NCBI GenBank assembly: GCA_027605045.1
Contig: JAQFWX010000044.1
Location: 268,111-332,110, forward strand
Direction: 5' to 3'
Origin: Phallus indusiatus
Taxonomy: Eukaryota; Basidiomycota; Agaricomycetes; Phallales; Phallaceae
Length of the DNA stretch: 64,000 bases
Shown piece by piece: positions 22,612 to 36,028 of the stretch. The position numbers and the translations under genes are program-made. The notes beneath the pieces are model-generated. The model saw only the letters and a program-made list of their open reading frames with translations. It made no database searches and was not told the DNA's origin. The stretch's first letter is position 1; the number at the start of each line of letters is the position of its first letter.

Positions 22612-23140
22612 TCAAAACGACCGTGGGGTTTCTTTTCTCAGCTGCCGGGTTAACGTCGTTGAGTATGTGCCAAACGCTACTGAGCACCCTTTCTTGATCA
22701 TAATGGCATGATCACCTCGCGCAATGTCCCACACCATATTCCAATGGCGGACCCTCTCAACAATCCACGGACGGGGTCTTGCGAGTTGTAGAAAGCCCCT
22801 CGCTATGAAGTGGCACAGACTTATGCTTGTCAAGTCAGCGCGTTTGAAGCGCACAACAACACCCTCGTTTTTGCTGTAGCTGGTTACTTTGAGCTTGATC
22901 AATGCAGCCGTCTGGGTATGGGCAAACGTGATGATCATGATCCATCCGGGTACCGAAGAAGATAGCAAAGCTTACATCGATGGGCTGAAACACTGGAAAG
23001 AAGCGACAGGTCATTTCGAGGTTTCCGTTGTCGCAAAGTTGGTCAAGATCGAATAGACAGCTTTTGAATTCCTCCCGATGCAACTTCCGACGAAAGACAC
23101 GACATTCTTCTCCTTGATTCATGCGGAATTTCGATTTCAT
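22612..23140 (-). CDS. Two-exon gene of unknown function in module R
   Basis: Minus-strand exons 23140-22976 and 22911-22612 join in phase 0 across a 64-nt intron (gtaagc ... cccag), giving about 154 residues. The first exon has LDQLCDNGNLEMTC. The second begins TAALIKLKVTSYS, continues VRFKRADLTSISLCHFI and ends at a stop. The beginning of exon 2 looks like a beta-hairpin of the PB1 or ubiquitin-like kind, but this is a weak impression. The duplicates at about 5.7-6.1 kb and 34.9-35.5 kb share both exons and the intron but carry stops or frameshifts. More exons could lie upstream. The start is the first ATG of the open stretch. Confidence 0.4.
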
Positions 23141-23459
23141 TTGTGGTTGGCAGATATCTATCCAATGTATTCATGTTGTACCGGTATCTGATGCGCGTTG
23201 TCTACACATGCACCAGCTTCAACGCAGAATATACAGTCGGTCATTATATATGCACATCTTCAGGCGGTTTCAGCTAAAGTGTCATGATTACAGCAAACAA
23301 CGGGACCTTTTAAAGGGTGTTCAAAAACACCCATTCGTTTCGACCCGATAAATCTTACGTGGTACTCTTACGGCCCTCCTATCCCCCGCCTCTCTTCCTC
23401 TCTCCGTACACTTCTTGTTTTCCTTTTACTCGATGAACACATTATATAGTATCGTTTTA

Positions 23460-24055
23460 AAAAAAAAGTTCTTCTCTCACGTTCAATTCTGGCTGCAACG
23501 TGCGTATGACGGTACAGGACTAGGTGCACCGCGAACGTCGATTCCCAAGAACAAAATGCTCGTACAACATGAGGTGGGTGTAGTCGCTGCTTGTTTTCTT
23601 GTTTATATTAGACATGAACTTGATAATATTGTTCAAGTATGTATGAAGACACCGATCGGTCGCGGTAAACTGGCAGGTCTGAGACCTTCGATCTCACTCG
23701 GGCAAGACGTTGCACAGCGAAGGAATAGGCTAGCCTCCATGGTTCCAATTTACATTTAATCGAGAAAACAGCATGATGGATTTGATTTCACATCATTTTG
23801 GACGATGCGCGGGATGGCGAGGACAGTGATTGACCGTTGTTGGGACACGGCGTTTGGGATATCATTGTCACCGCTGAAGATACCTTCTTTTCTTTCATCT
23901 CGAGCTGCAGCTCGGTCATCCGAACCTCACTTTTTGCGGAAGCTTGGATTCTCGTGGTAAAGCTCATTTATGGGATAGTTTACTTGTCCGCGAACGTGTA
24001 CCTTCCGTAAGTGCTTTGCGTGCTAAAGACAAAAAAAAAGAACCCATAAGATCTG
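23460..24055 (+). pseudogene. Intergenic module S, copy 2 of 4
   Basis: Counterpart of 6501-7145 and 35650-36215. The F-box-like exon near 23900-24010 has lost about 50 bases in its middle compared with the 7-kb and 46-kb copies. The splice junction region near 24005 survives, and the intron ends at tctccctttag near 24080. Confidence 0.45.
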
Positions 24056-25369
24056 ATTGAAGATTTTTTCTCCCTTTAGGATGGGGCCAGACACTAAAAT
24101 TTCGTGGCTACGCGTATAGTGGTATTGATCTTGTTGGGGAATGGCGTGATACAGGGATACGATTTGTTGGATCGGGATGGTGGAAGGTTGTTGTTGGATC
24201 GAGAGCTTACGACATAAATACCCTAGAAATTTGCGCTGCCGACACTACGAATTGGATGTTCAACGTTCAAATTTCAAGCTTCAAGCTTCAAGCCTAAGAG
24301 TTCTTTTGTCTATTGTTCCCGCGGACGTGGTGACCATCCGACTTCTTTCTCAATGAACAAGGTCAGATCACGAGCCATTACGAAATGACATTCCCCAATA
24401 ATCATTTCAAATTTGCAAACCAACGAAAGCCCCCGTAATGTGATGAGAATTGGCTATCATTGTTTACAAATACTGGACCTTGTTGGACCTAGTCTTAAAG
24501 ATCGATCCAGAAAGAAGAAATGCCCTTTTCGGAAATCGCTTGTCTGTAATAACTTAAGCTTGGACGATAAATGTTGGATGTCACCACACGGGCCGCCGCA
24601 GTTCCGAGTCTACTTCGGTGCTTTTGTTAGAATTGGATTACACTCTTATTCGGTGGAAAACTCTAGCTATTTCTTCCCAATTGCATAGCTCATTACACCT
24701 TTATCAGTCATTAGACAAATTATCCAACATGTATCGGACACAGCTAGCAAGGATCCGATCACAGCCATGTTTGGATGATTGGGAAGAGACATAGCACTTC
24801 TAGGGGTTCGACTCAAGTCTGCGATTAACGTCAACTTCGTGCTGTCATCCCTTCTGATGCCCTGTTTGTAATCGGCCATCGTTTACCGAAAAAATCAACA
24901 AACCGCAAAGTAAGATCCAAGTCATCAAGCCCTTATTCCACCCATTCCAATCGTGCTATCTGCACGGCTTTGTCTATCCGACGAAAATCAACGAATGTGT
25001 ACAATCCTAACATTAATGAGTTGGTGACACTGAACTACCCGCATTGCTTCCCACTATCCCTGCTTTACATTCACTGAAGCCAACCTCTTCCTAACCGCGG
25101 ATGTCATCGCGAACCATCACTACACATTATCGTTCTGCCTCCATCTATGGATTGTAGGTTTCATCGAATATTCTACCAGTGCTGACAGACGCATTGGTCC
25201 ATGTCGTTGACGGCCGCATGCTCTCACATCTCACAACAAGTAGTCTGGGAAACGAACGCGTGTCTCTTTCACCTTGATCCCAATTCTGATGCGTTTTGTC
25301 CTCGTTGTGAATGCGCCTCTATACCTCTATAATCGGCGAGTCGCTGCACCGTGGAGTTGATTCTGACGC
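24056..25369. repeat. Intergenic module T, copy 1 of 2
   Basis: Collinear with 36216-37510. It opens with the second F-box-like exon (gatggggccagac near 24081), which here carries a one-base deletion and an in-frame stop and so is dead. A minus-strand frame at 24879-24667 with a hydrophobic stretch (AVIGSLLAVSDTCWIICLM) has a frameshifted counterpart near 37070-36860. I do not recognise it. The rest is non-coding DNA. Confidence 0.6.
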
Positions 25370-26086
25370 GCGCGCACAACTTGAGTTCAAGGTGAGACGA
25401 CACCAGAAATATTCAAACGCGGCTTCTCCAAATGCGACTTGGACAGCGCGACCTGACCCACTCCCATCCTGATGCCAACCCTGTTTCTATCTCCTGTTAT
25501 TACGCTCTGGGATCAAGTGGGACAAAGGAAAGGTCCAGCCTCACGCTGGATTATGGACAAGTTGCTTCCAGGTGAAAGGGATGTTGCAGCGCGCAGCATG
25601 CAAGTGCCGGAACAACTCGTACAGGGCTTGGGGCGGGTGTAGAAAAATTTTCGACAGTACAATTTATTCAATATAGTACTTTTTCCTGCCCGGTGTCGAG
25701 CCCCAGTAACATTTGATACAAGTATTTTGCAGCGGCTCTGAGTTGAAACCTCTTAAAACCGCGTGCGCTCACGACGTCGGCGGATACTAATTCGAATTTG
25801 AACTTCATGATTGCTGGGCCCAATTTTGATAATAATCAATCGTGATTGAATTTTCATGTCCATGCGTTATTGCTTTTATATCTCTGAGCGGGCGCGAACT
25901 TGAAGCTCGAATAATACTTATTATAACGTACTTCTCAACTTGAAAGTCGACACAGGTACATCCAGAGGAACAGAGAATTGCAAGTTAGTCACAACCTGCA
26001 AATGGGAGTCCCAGGCAGCAGGTAAAGGCAAGGACTCGGGAAATCGATGTTATGTATTATCCCATAGTAAAAGTCATGTACAGTCA
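25370..26086. repeat. Module U: 3' flank of NLR3
   Basis: It matches the 3' flanks of NLR2, NLR4 and NLR5, including ctctgagcgggcgcgaa near 25880 and tacaaattgcatttgttgta near 26089. It presumably carries the transcript end of NLR3. Confidence 0.65.
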
Positions 26087-29000
26087 TCATACAAATTGCA
26101 TTTGTTGTACATTCGGTTTGGACCCTAAGTCATCTCTGGGTCCACATTGTGTCCAATCAGTACCGTGTACGAAATTTGTGAAATTTAGCTTTGTATAATT
26201 TCGACCTGACATATACGCCATGCATGGAAACCAAAGCTGTTCTCTTATCTTTTTTGGAACCCAAAACAAAAGCTCACCCTGCAAACCCCTAACCCATCCC
26301 TCGTAATCCGTCTTGACGAAAACAGAAAATGAAGCTTTTTTCCAGGCCGTTAATGCATAATTTAATGTCTCCGTCTTGGTGCATACCGGTGTTCTGAGTG
26401 TCTCTTTTAGTGAATCACATTGAATACAAGTGATACTACTGTACTCACCCCTCGATATCGGAACCATCAGTGGGAAGCAATGAAGGAGTCTTGTACAGAG
26501 GAAACATTATCTCACACGTATCCAAGTCCCAGACATAACAATCCCTATTAGGCCGTCCAGTTAAAACTGTTAGACGTCTTTTGCTTAAAAATAGGATTTC
26601 TATCTTTCTATGTCCCGGGAACGGAAAATGAATTGTCTTGGTGACCATGTTTTTGGATTGTACATCCCAGACATCTAGGAGTCCAATATGCCCTTCGACG
26701 TCTGCCTGAGATACTATTTTAACTCGTTTCGAGTCATTGGAGAACCAAACGTTATTGACTGGTCGACCTAACGACGGGCCAGTGAGCAAGGTTTCGGTGT
26801 CCACGTCGAAGAGTTTTATTTCGCTGCCATCAACCCATGCCATATACTTCCCGTTGGGCGATCTTCGTCTTTCTGCATCGCGGTATGGGAATGAAATCAA
26901 GCTCACTCTTGCTCCCGTTAGATCCAATATATCGACACCATTGTCTGACATGCATACAAGATGTTCCTTGTTGGCAGAAACGGCAATCCGATAAACAGAC
27001 CCTGATTCGAATGTCAATATTTCCCCTACTCTGTCACCTGATTCACATTCCCGAACTTCTACTTTATTAATATAAGCGACAGAAAAGCGGGTGCCTCGCA
27101 CGGGGAGAAGGGATTTGAGTTCATATCGTAAACCAATCGGACCACGAACCAACTTGTTACAACTATCCCATATCGAAATGGTTCTTTTGCATCCAGAAAT
27201 AAGATAGTTGTCTGACCACAAGAGTGCGGTGATTGAACAGACTGAATCATCTATAACAATCTCGCCCTCTTTTTCGTCCCAAACACAGAGTCCGCGGCCA
27301 CTGGCGTATGCCACGCGGACATTTTCCTCGTCGGAGCAAACATCAACAGGGCTATCGGCTTTAAGTTTGGTTTCAAAAATCGTTGTCATGATATCTGAGA
27401 TCTGGAGGCGATACTCATTGAAAATCGTCTTATACTGAAGAATGAGATATGAACCCCGCTGCCAGATGGCATACACCGTCTCAGTTTTATTGCTGTGTGG
27501 ATATTTCGGTTCTATGGATTTATCCCATTGTTGAACATAAAGGTCATTGTCAGACGTGTACAATGCAATTGCCCTGGAATCATATGAGAACCCTAAACAG
27601 CAGATGAGATTGTCTACATAGGATCGACTGATTAATTCTCCTGTGGACACACTCCAGATCGAGTACATTCCGGTGGAGGTGGATAGGATATATTGATCAT
27701 CAGAAGACAGACAGATGTTTACGGCGCGCGGCTTGTGTTGAATTTCGGTGACTTTAGTGTTTGTCCGCATATCCCAGATCTCTATTGGGGCATGACCTTT
27801 CCATTGACTGAATGTCAATGCAATGTAACTGTTTGTGAGTGCCAGACTGTTTAAACCAATGCAGGGCATGACGTGCTGCGTTTGGTTTCTAGTATTCGAC
27901 ATGTGCACCTCACTGCGGCTATAAATCGCCCTTGGACTTCCAGTATCCAATCCATAAAAGGCAATCCAATCTCCGTTGGGAGAAATGGCAGGAGAAGGGT
28001 TCCGCGCTACATTTTTGAAGCGTTTGATCACCCGACGACTTGTTCGATCGAATACCAGGAGTGCACCCTTTTCCGTCCGCCAAACTATAAATCGCCCATC
28101 CGAAGAGATAGCACAATGGCAACACTTGTCACCAATTATCTCCTCATATATCTCTATCCTCGTTTCCTTTGTCCTCGTATTTCGTATCAGGATATTACCA
28201 TCCTTAACACAACCGTAGACCAATTCACCATCAGGGGAAAACACGATGTCGGAAACTTTAGACATATGAGGGTAAGTCAGACGAGAAACCTCAGCCCTCT
28301 CTCCCGTTACGTAGTTCCATACACAAAAACCATGAGGTCTAGATCCAGTTGCGATATAATTGCCTCTCGGAGAAAAGGCATACGCCGTCTGCAAAACAAC
28401 ATAATTTTTCTGCATGAATCCGATTGGGCGTGAAGAGCCGACAGGTTGACCGACATCGAACGTGAACAGCCCAGGATACCTTTCAAGGTACTTTCTGGAC
28501 ACAAATGAACTGCGAGGGGTAAAAGGAAGAGCCGACAGATAGAGGTGTGGTGTGCTTTTTCCTATTATGTTCCCAAAATTGAATATAAACTTCCACGCAT
28601 CCATTGCATCCTCAGCTAGGTCATCATCGGCATCCTACCACCTGATTCAGCCACCAAAAACGTAGCAGGTAAAGGATCACACACTTTACACCAATTCACT
28701 ATCTCTCGCATTGCCACACAATCTTGCTCACTGTAAACCTTTAATACCTTCAACAAGCTGAGGGCCTCAAAATAATACATCAGTTTGCTGTCCATCAACG
28801 TCCGGATTGCACGAATAAGTTCTCCGCTAATAGGCGAGGATTGGAGATGAAAGCTCCAAAAGCGACACGAATACGACAAATGCAGCGGAATGGCTTCCTT
28901 GAGGCGCGATTCCAAATTGAGCACATCCAAATTGCTCCGGTGTGATGTCTCAAGGTGACAAATATTGAAGCAGAGCATCCGATTCATTACTGAGAGACAA

Positions 29001-32000
29001 CCCAGCGCCATCCGGCTTTGGTCTGACGTGTCGATGTAGTAATCATTTATTTTTTCGCCTTCGTCTTTATCAAACATTGTTTCAGCCTTAAAAAAATCAA
29101 ATAGCGAGGTGTGAAGAGGTTGTACCAGAGTAGACTCAGATGAGTCATGAATGCCAGAAAAGAATGAACCGAACGGGCTGAGTATTGTCCTGATATCTTT
29201 AATATCCTCAAACATATTTTGTAGCGCGTGAATTGAGAGGGGTTCTTGTGCAGTTACAATTGCTCCTACGATTGTCTTGAATTTTGCTTTGAAACTAGGG
29301 TACCGGGATTCTGGTTGACTCGATATAATCTGATAATATAGCTTGGATAGCGATGAAGAAGAGTTCGACACGCAAGTTTCCCAGTTTTCCTGTATGAGTT
29401 CTGGACGTGTGACAGCAGGATTAATGAATCTGCAAGCTGTCTGAGCCCATTGGAAAAGACCTTGGGCGTGCTTGGTTAGTATACTGCGCCAGTCTTTGTC
29501 TATGCTGTCCAGAGTTGACGATATTGTATGCAGACGCTTTGAGACATAGGCTTCGATATCATGATGCGTTTCCTCCGCATTGATATCCCCCATCCGTTTG
29601 CATGTAATACACAGCCTTTGACAGTCAAGTTGAACCTCGATGTCCTGTTCTGGACGGGTGGTAACGATTATACGATAATTCTTCGGAAGCTCGGTCCACC
29701 TGCCAAAAAGGATTTCCAGAATCTCCTGACGCTCATCACGGCCTCCGCATTCATCCAATGCATCCACAACGACCAAAACAGATCCAATCGTTGTCACGCT
29801 CTTCGAAGGTTTAAGAATAAGCTCCTCAAACTGCGTTTCTGCATCCTTCTTCTTCCGAACTGCAGATTTATCGATAACCTTTACTAATTCTCTTCGCCAC
29901 AGGGTGTCGCTGTCGGCCAGGTCACGGGATATCGTGCTGAAAAGACAATTGCGTCGGTCCGGGAAAGATCTGTTAAAACAAAACATGGATCCAAGTCGGT
30001 TCTGTTTTTGGAAAACTCCGGCGATAGTATGTGCTACTGAGGATTTTCCTACTCCCGCTTGTCCGCTCAGAACCAGAATTTGTGGCAAGCTGTCGTCACT
30101 GATCCATTGTATTATATCATTGATCAAAGTCCGACGGGTCCCTGGTAAGCACCGTTTCTTAGGGAAATATCCAGCGCCAGAGTCATAGGGCATTCCTTCA
30201 AGCAATGTCAAATCATCTGGTGAGAAATTATGAATTGTCGACAATAATTCCTGAGCTTAATGAACGACGTACTTAGTTCAATGATTTTCTCGGACACGCG
30301 GAGTGTAACAATGTTACTTTCAATATTCACCGAATCCTTCAGAGCATTCATGAGGTGGTCGAGCTTGTCGTTAAAATCTTGGATCTTGTCATCTACAGTC
30401 CCGGATATTGCCTTAACTATGTTCTTAACTGGAGTTTCAATGTCAGATTTATTTGCACAATTACACGAACTTGGAGAAAGACACAACCTGTATTTTCTGC
30501 GCTGTACTCTCTGATAAAGTATGCGCATTCAATGGTTTGTTGAACGAGCATGGAAAGTGTCCCAGATTGATATGTCGACTGAATCGTGGACTGGGTCGCA
30601 GCAAGCTCGGTAAACCACTTTGCACGTGTAACGTATTCGTAAACGTCTTTCAATTTTTCACATAACTTTCTGACTTTGTCATCACGGTTTTTTTTCGAAA
30701 TAACAGTCTTGCAAAAAGATCAATATATATAGCCCGTCATATTCAAGAGAAAAAAGGGTGCATTTACCTTTGGAATAACCGATAGAACACTCCATGCTAC
30801 CTGCGCATATATGTTTATCTTAAAAAGCTTTAGAAAAAGGATAAAGGTGTGCGGGGTAATAGAACTACCTCGGAAACATTATCCATCACTTTCATAAAAT
30901 CTCTGAAGGTGTCGAGAAATGATATCCAGATCTTCTCGTTATCAATATAGACTTTCATCGTAGAATTGATACTGGTAGCGGCCTGGGCTGGCGTTTTTAG
31001 GTTCGGTAGGCTTTCCAGCTTTGCTGATGCTTGTTCTATCACCCCCGAAGCGACGTCCATTTCAGATATTTTTTCGATGTTAAATGTTAATTGACATTCT
31101 TCAGAGACATCTAATTTGCACCGGCCTGCCATAATATTATAAATGCTAGGCTAACGACGACGTTTTACAACATAACTTACCGAATTCATTTTGCATCTCA
31201 AATAGGTCAATGACCCGGCGTTTCCATGTACCAATTGTATCGTTTAGCAATCGTCTAGTGCGTTGCACAGTAAATGTCAAGACAGTCTCGTCAGAAATGC
31301 CGCCGGCACTGAATCGCGACGTAAAATCAAAAATCTGAAAAGATTGTAATCTCTAACGTACAAGATGAAAAATCCGTTCCAGACTATGCAATTGTCATTT
31401 TCTTTCCTATCCGCACGTTTTGAAGTCTTTCTATTGCCCCACTTAATCACTATCTCGAAACCCGGACTCTTGAGATTCGAGCTGTTTTTCGACGGAGGAT
31501 TAAGCAAGCGAACATCTTTACAGGGTAATCCCGGATGAGATAAATAAACCGGGACTTTGAAAGAGAAATTTTGAACTCACCAGAGATTTTTATACCGTCT
31601 GTTGAAACACTGGCAATGTCCGGGTGAAGATTGCTGTTTCGACCATCCAAGGTACAATTCTAAATGAATTGCTTGAGTGTAATGTGTATGACAAACAGTG
31701 AGAGAACAAACAAGATCATCGTTTGAAGACTGCAAGCTCGAGTGCACAGGCTGCGAGACTAGTTCATTCGTCTGCCTGTGCATCGCGTCAACTTCCTCCA
31801 TATTAACATCATCCTGGTTTTTGAAGGGTTGGTTTGTAAGGTGCGGTAAACTATATCAGATAGAAACACTCACAGGTTCTGTTGGAACATCCTCACCCAG
31901 GTCCGAAGTTGCATATGTATGGTCAATTCCATGATCACCTACATTCACACGACGACGTTTGGGGACACGGTCATGGCTTTCGGCTATATCATTTCGCGGG

Positions 32001-32140
32001 TGATACAACTCATGATCTTGTTGGGATAGCTCGCAATCCTCCTGATGTACTATCAGGCCCTCCGAGTCAGCTATGGCAGGTTCGTGTTGACTATCGGCCC
32101 TGGCAGAGAGCCTCAATAAATCAACATCAACTTGATCCAT
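26087..32140 (-). CDS. NLR3: C2-like/NACHT/WD40 NLR, type B
   Basis: Exons on the minus strand: 32140-31874, 31813-31656, 31609-31581, 31515-31181, 31125-30869, 30818-30768, 30707-30488, 30428-30273, 30216-28685, 28634-26449 and 26393-26087. The type B start MDQVDVDLLRLSAR leads into an acidic/His-rich exon with KRRR. Then come the C2-like part (EIVIKWGN), the linker, NACHT (Walker A SGQAGVGKSS, Walker B VVVDALDECG), divergent WD40 repeats and the GELLFWVP...NFVHGTDWTQC exon. In the C2 exon the frame changes after FILYV, at about 31360. Either a 23-nt GT...CAG interval is spliced out or the copy is frameshifted. The usual stop after GPRDD is lost, which adds 13 residues (LGSKPNVQQMQFV). Outside the C2 exon the frame is open throughout. 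It is nearly identical to NLR1 in the 5' exons. Confidence 0.85.
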
Positions 32141-33650
32141 CAGGTCTTCGGGTCTATCGACTTAGAAGATCAGAACTCGTAGTGAAAGTATACGCCACAG
32201 GACACTTACTATAATCCACAGTATTTGCAGATTCACGTATGGAATGGGGGGAAGAGGGTGTGAATCTTATATCATGTTCATGTTTCTTGCTCGTTTTCAT
32301 TAGCCTGATTTTTGTTGATCAAGTCACACAGCCAATAGATGATTGCTATGCTAATAGCGCTGAAGGGGAAAGATTCTAGTTGCCACTAATCATCGACGAC
32401 GGAGTCACCAAAACATTCGAACTTGAATGAAAACCACGGCAATTGTAAGCGGAATGAACAAGGTGAATATCAAGGTTGAACAACATACGGTATTATTGGA
32501 AGAGGTTCGTATCCCTACACATCCCGAGCCATCTGAACCGTGACTTGGGCGCTGACGGGACTGCGCTTCAAGCTTTCAAGAATCATTTCATCGCTAACGC
32601 GTGTTTTGTTATGATCATTGAAAGAGATCGCTCCTTGGCTGTGTAACCCGCTGTGCTGAAGTCGCATGCTGAGTCGCAATCTCACGTTTAAACGTGTCGA
32701 AAGGTGTGTCGCAAGTTGGTCTGCACATGCTTCGTTCAGTTTACTCGAAGAAATATTGAGCTATTGACATCCAGCAACGCCCATTCTACTTTCCATGACG
32801 AAGGCAACACTCTTGTCTTTGAGAGACAATTTCTAAAATGTCCCATGTCATTTGCTTCATGTTTTCTGAACACAGGTTTAGCGTATTTAACGCCAGCTGA
32901 ACCAAACACGGCTAACATTCCCCCCTCAACCAGCCGAAAAGCCGCGAGTGTCATCTTTCTGCACTAACTTCGAAAAGCTAGACTGGGAGAATGTGACGAT
33001 AGTGTAAAAATAAAGGTTGCTGTGAGGTCTACTTGATTTGGCTCGTCTAGCAGATGTGATTTTTGGGAATGAGTCTTCGTGCAACGGTAAACCAATACGA
33101 TGCGACCGAGAATTAGATCGTATGAAAATCTTTACTGTGTAATGACATTTTGTTAAGCATTCAAAAAAAGAAAAGAAAAGAAAAAGGGAACCGCACAGGT
33201 AAAATACTCCCGAGTTGTCATACATGTCATAAACCAGCCCAATACTAGTACTATCCTTGTACTCATTCGGCGCCGACGCCAGCGGTTCCAATAGTCAAGT
33301 AATATGTACCATGTATAGACAAGTTAAGCGACGTAACTGTTGTTCCTCTTTAAAAGAGTTTGCGAAGTAATGGCCTTTCGCTAGCGGTTCCATAAAAGGC
33401 CATGTGCCTTGTTGGAAAGTCCATTCGCAAGGTGTGACAATAAGTAAATTTGGATAAGTCGAGCGTGTTTTTGACCGGTTTTACGACGATTGATTCTACA
33501 GAGCAATTATGGTTAGAAGCCGTCACATTATAAACACAGGAAAAGTACCTTGCATATTTGGCCGCAAAAAATAGGTCTCCCAAATGACCTTCCTTTCAAG
33601 TCTGCTTTTCATTGATCATCAGCGTAAAAAGAAAGCGCATTCATTTGCTT
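32141..33650. repeat. 5' flank of NLR3, copy of the NLR1 flank
   Basis: Near-identical to 2889-4400, with small indels. The long minus-strand frame of the NLR1 flank is interrupted here. An open stretch at 33291-32926 covers the A-rich run and has no recognisable domain. It contains the NLR3 promoter region. Confidence 0.7.
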
Positions 33651-33779
33651 TGTTTCGAAATGTAAATCTCTAAATGACATGCGAACAATGTATCAATTCT
33701 CGAAGTCTTTTTCCATCTGTTAAAAATTCACATTCACGAAAACACGAAGATAAAGGGGACTAACTCTGATAATATTGAA

Positions 33780-34665
33780 ACAAGATTTGTCTTGGCAATA
33801 TCGGTGGGATTTGGGTGGTGGAGAAACAAATCTTGAAATTGACCTTGAGCAAATTACGTCATCGACTTGACTCCGTCCAAACACCACGCTACAGCCAATC
33901 CTCTTTAACAAACGAAGAAGTAAGCCAAATGCTTGTTTTATATCTGGTCTTAATACTATATTGATATTTCCATCCCCGGAATTAGACACAAGCACCTACT
34001 CAGATTGGACTAAAATTCGCAGTCAAGGTGGATTTATTTCCACGACCATACGCGAAGCTGCAAATGGCACCGGCTTGTTACATACTTACTGTAAAATGCT
34101 AGGAGGTGCATGCATAAATTCATTATACCTCCGTTTCTTAACTCCTCAATTTGCTCCTAACGAAAGGTATCCTGTGGGATTCGCTGAAGCCTCGTCGAAC
34201 ATTCAATGTTCATCAATTAGATCTGCGAATTCGACAATTTATTCGGCGGTGAATGGTTTCTTAGGTTCGGCCAAGCCCCTTCACACTTCGGTTTTCTATT
34301 CTCATAGGCGTGCCGGTGTAAGAGACAGCGTCGGCTTTCGAAGCACACTAGAGCACACTACGAAAAAGCTACGACGAAAGAAGAGATCCATGGCTTCCAA
34401 GAGAGAACTCAGGCAGCAGAATATCTCTATCTCCGAGTGCCGGAATGGCACCAGTGTCATCGCGCTGAGACGAACAAGTCATCCAGCAGCAGCCCCTACC
34501 GACCCATTACTTTCGCTGAAGTTCAAAGCTCGAGGGCTCAAATAGTGTTTAGGTTGTTCGTTCAGATTCGTTTCTCTACCGCAGTCTCGCGCGATACATT
34601 CTCTTCTCTCTCCTTCCAGCATACCGTTGGCTTCAAGCGAACCGGACAAACACGCTCCAAGTGAA
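33780..34665 (+). repeat. Intergenic module P/Q, copy 3 of 5
   Basis: Here the plus strand is open for 194 codons (33961-34545). It includes TYSDWTKIRSQGGFISTTIR after an acceptor-like ggaattag at about 33986, and a basic stretch KKLRRKKRSMASKREL. The 76-residue small ORF follows in another frame (34437-34664) with its start region shifted. The long frame is not kept in the other four copies, so it may be fortuitous, but the TYSDW stretch reads best here. Confidence 0.55.
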
Positions 34666-35640
34666 CTGCGACCCAGTCGCTGTCTCGGCTCAGACTATCA
34701 TCCGTGATGGGACTACCCTATAATAGCTGGTGCAGTAATTATCCTTTCTCGACGGGAGGTTGAGCGGCGAACAGTAATTATTCACGGTTCGGGTTCGACC
34801 TAGCCAACAAACCCTACGAAACGATCATGGTGTTTACTTTCTCAACTGTCGGGTTAACGTCGTCGCCAAACACTGCTGAGCATTCGGTTTTCTATTCATA
34901 GCGACATGATCACCGCGCATAATGTACCATGCCATTATTCAAAAGCGGGCACTCTCAACCATACACCGACGGAGTCTTGCGAGCTGTGGAAAGTCCAGTC
35001 GCTATACAAGTGACACAACCATATGCTTGTCAAGCTCGACACTTTAGAAGCGCGCGGCATTTTTCGTTGTCGCCAAAGGTCACTTTGAGCCTGATCAATG
35101 CAGCCGTCTAAACATGGGCAAACGTGATGGCCATGACCCATCCGGGCATCGAAGAAGAGGGCGAAACCTTACACCAATTACCTCAGACACTGAGCAGACA
35201 CGAGTTGGATTAACAGGTCATTTCGAGGTTTCCTTTCCCGCAAAGTCGGTGAAAGACGAACACAGTTTCCAGACTGTATTGGCAGGTAGCTTTCAATTCC
35301 TTCCAGTGCACCTTATGATGAAAGACACGTTGTCTTTCGCAGAGTATAAATGCCATTTGGTGGATCGCTGATATCCACCCAATCTGTCCAGATTGTATCC
35401 GTATCCGATGGGCGTTGTCTACGCATGCACCAGTGTCAACGCAAAATATACGGCTCATCTTCAAGCGGTTTCAGCTGAAGGTGCCATGGCTGCAGCGGCG
35501 AATAAGGGGACCTTAAAAGGCATTAAAAAAACTCAAATCCATCTCGACCCGATAAATCTTATGTGGTACTTTTTCCGTCCCCCTATTCCCCGTCTTTCTT
35601 TCTCTCCCCTGCACTTCTTGTGTTTCCTTACTCAATGAAT
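34666..35640 (-). pseudogene. Intergenic module R, copy 3 of 3; broken
   Basis: Duplicate of the gene at 22612-23140. An open stretch at 35464-35210 contains CGKGNLEMTC but ends at a stop where the 23-kb copy continues. The second exon keeps TAALIRLKVTFGDNEK and then shifts frame. The 64-nt-type intron with gtaagg...tttag is still visible between them. Not expected to be functional. Confidence 0.45.
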
Positions 35641-35649
35641 GCTTTTATA

Positions 35650-36028
35650 TGGTCTAAATGGAATGATGTTCTTCTCTCACGTTTAATCCTGATTGCAACG
35701 TGCCGTATGACGAGGGTACAGGATCAGGCACACCGCGAACGTCGATTTTCAAGAACAAAATGTTCGTACAAGATGAGGTGGGTGTAGTTTCCGCTTGTTT
35801 TTCTTGTTGATATTAAGATATGAAACTGATAATGTTGTTTAGTATGTATGAAAACGCCGATCGGTCGCGGTAAACTGGCACGTCCGAGACCTGTGATCTC
35901 ATTCGGGCGGGCAAGATGTCGCAGAGAGAAGGAAAAGGCCAGTCGATATGGGTTCCAATTTACATCAAGGCTTTAATCAAGCAGACGGCATGATGGGACA
36001 CGGCGTTTAGGATATCGTTGTCACCGTT
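35650..36028. repeat. Intergenic module S, copy 3 of 4, left part
   Basis: Non-coding DNA matching 6530-6900 and 23480-23880, for example acgatgag-like and gtatgaaaacgccgatcggtcg landmarks near 35845. It leads into the F-box-like exon pair. Confidence 0.5.

Noticed and set aside
27873..28433. 186-codon plus-strand frame opposite the NLR3 WD40 exon
   Set aside because: Antisense shadow; the frame is not kept in the paralogues.
33961..34545. 194-codon plus-strand frame in module P/Q
   Set aside because: The frame is open only in this copy out of five; I kept only the short TYSDW stretch as possibly coding.
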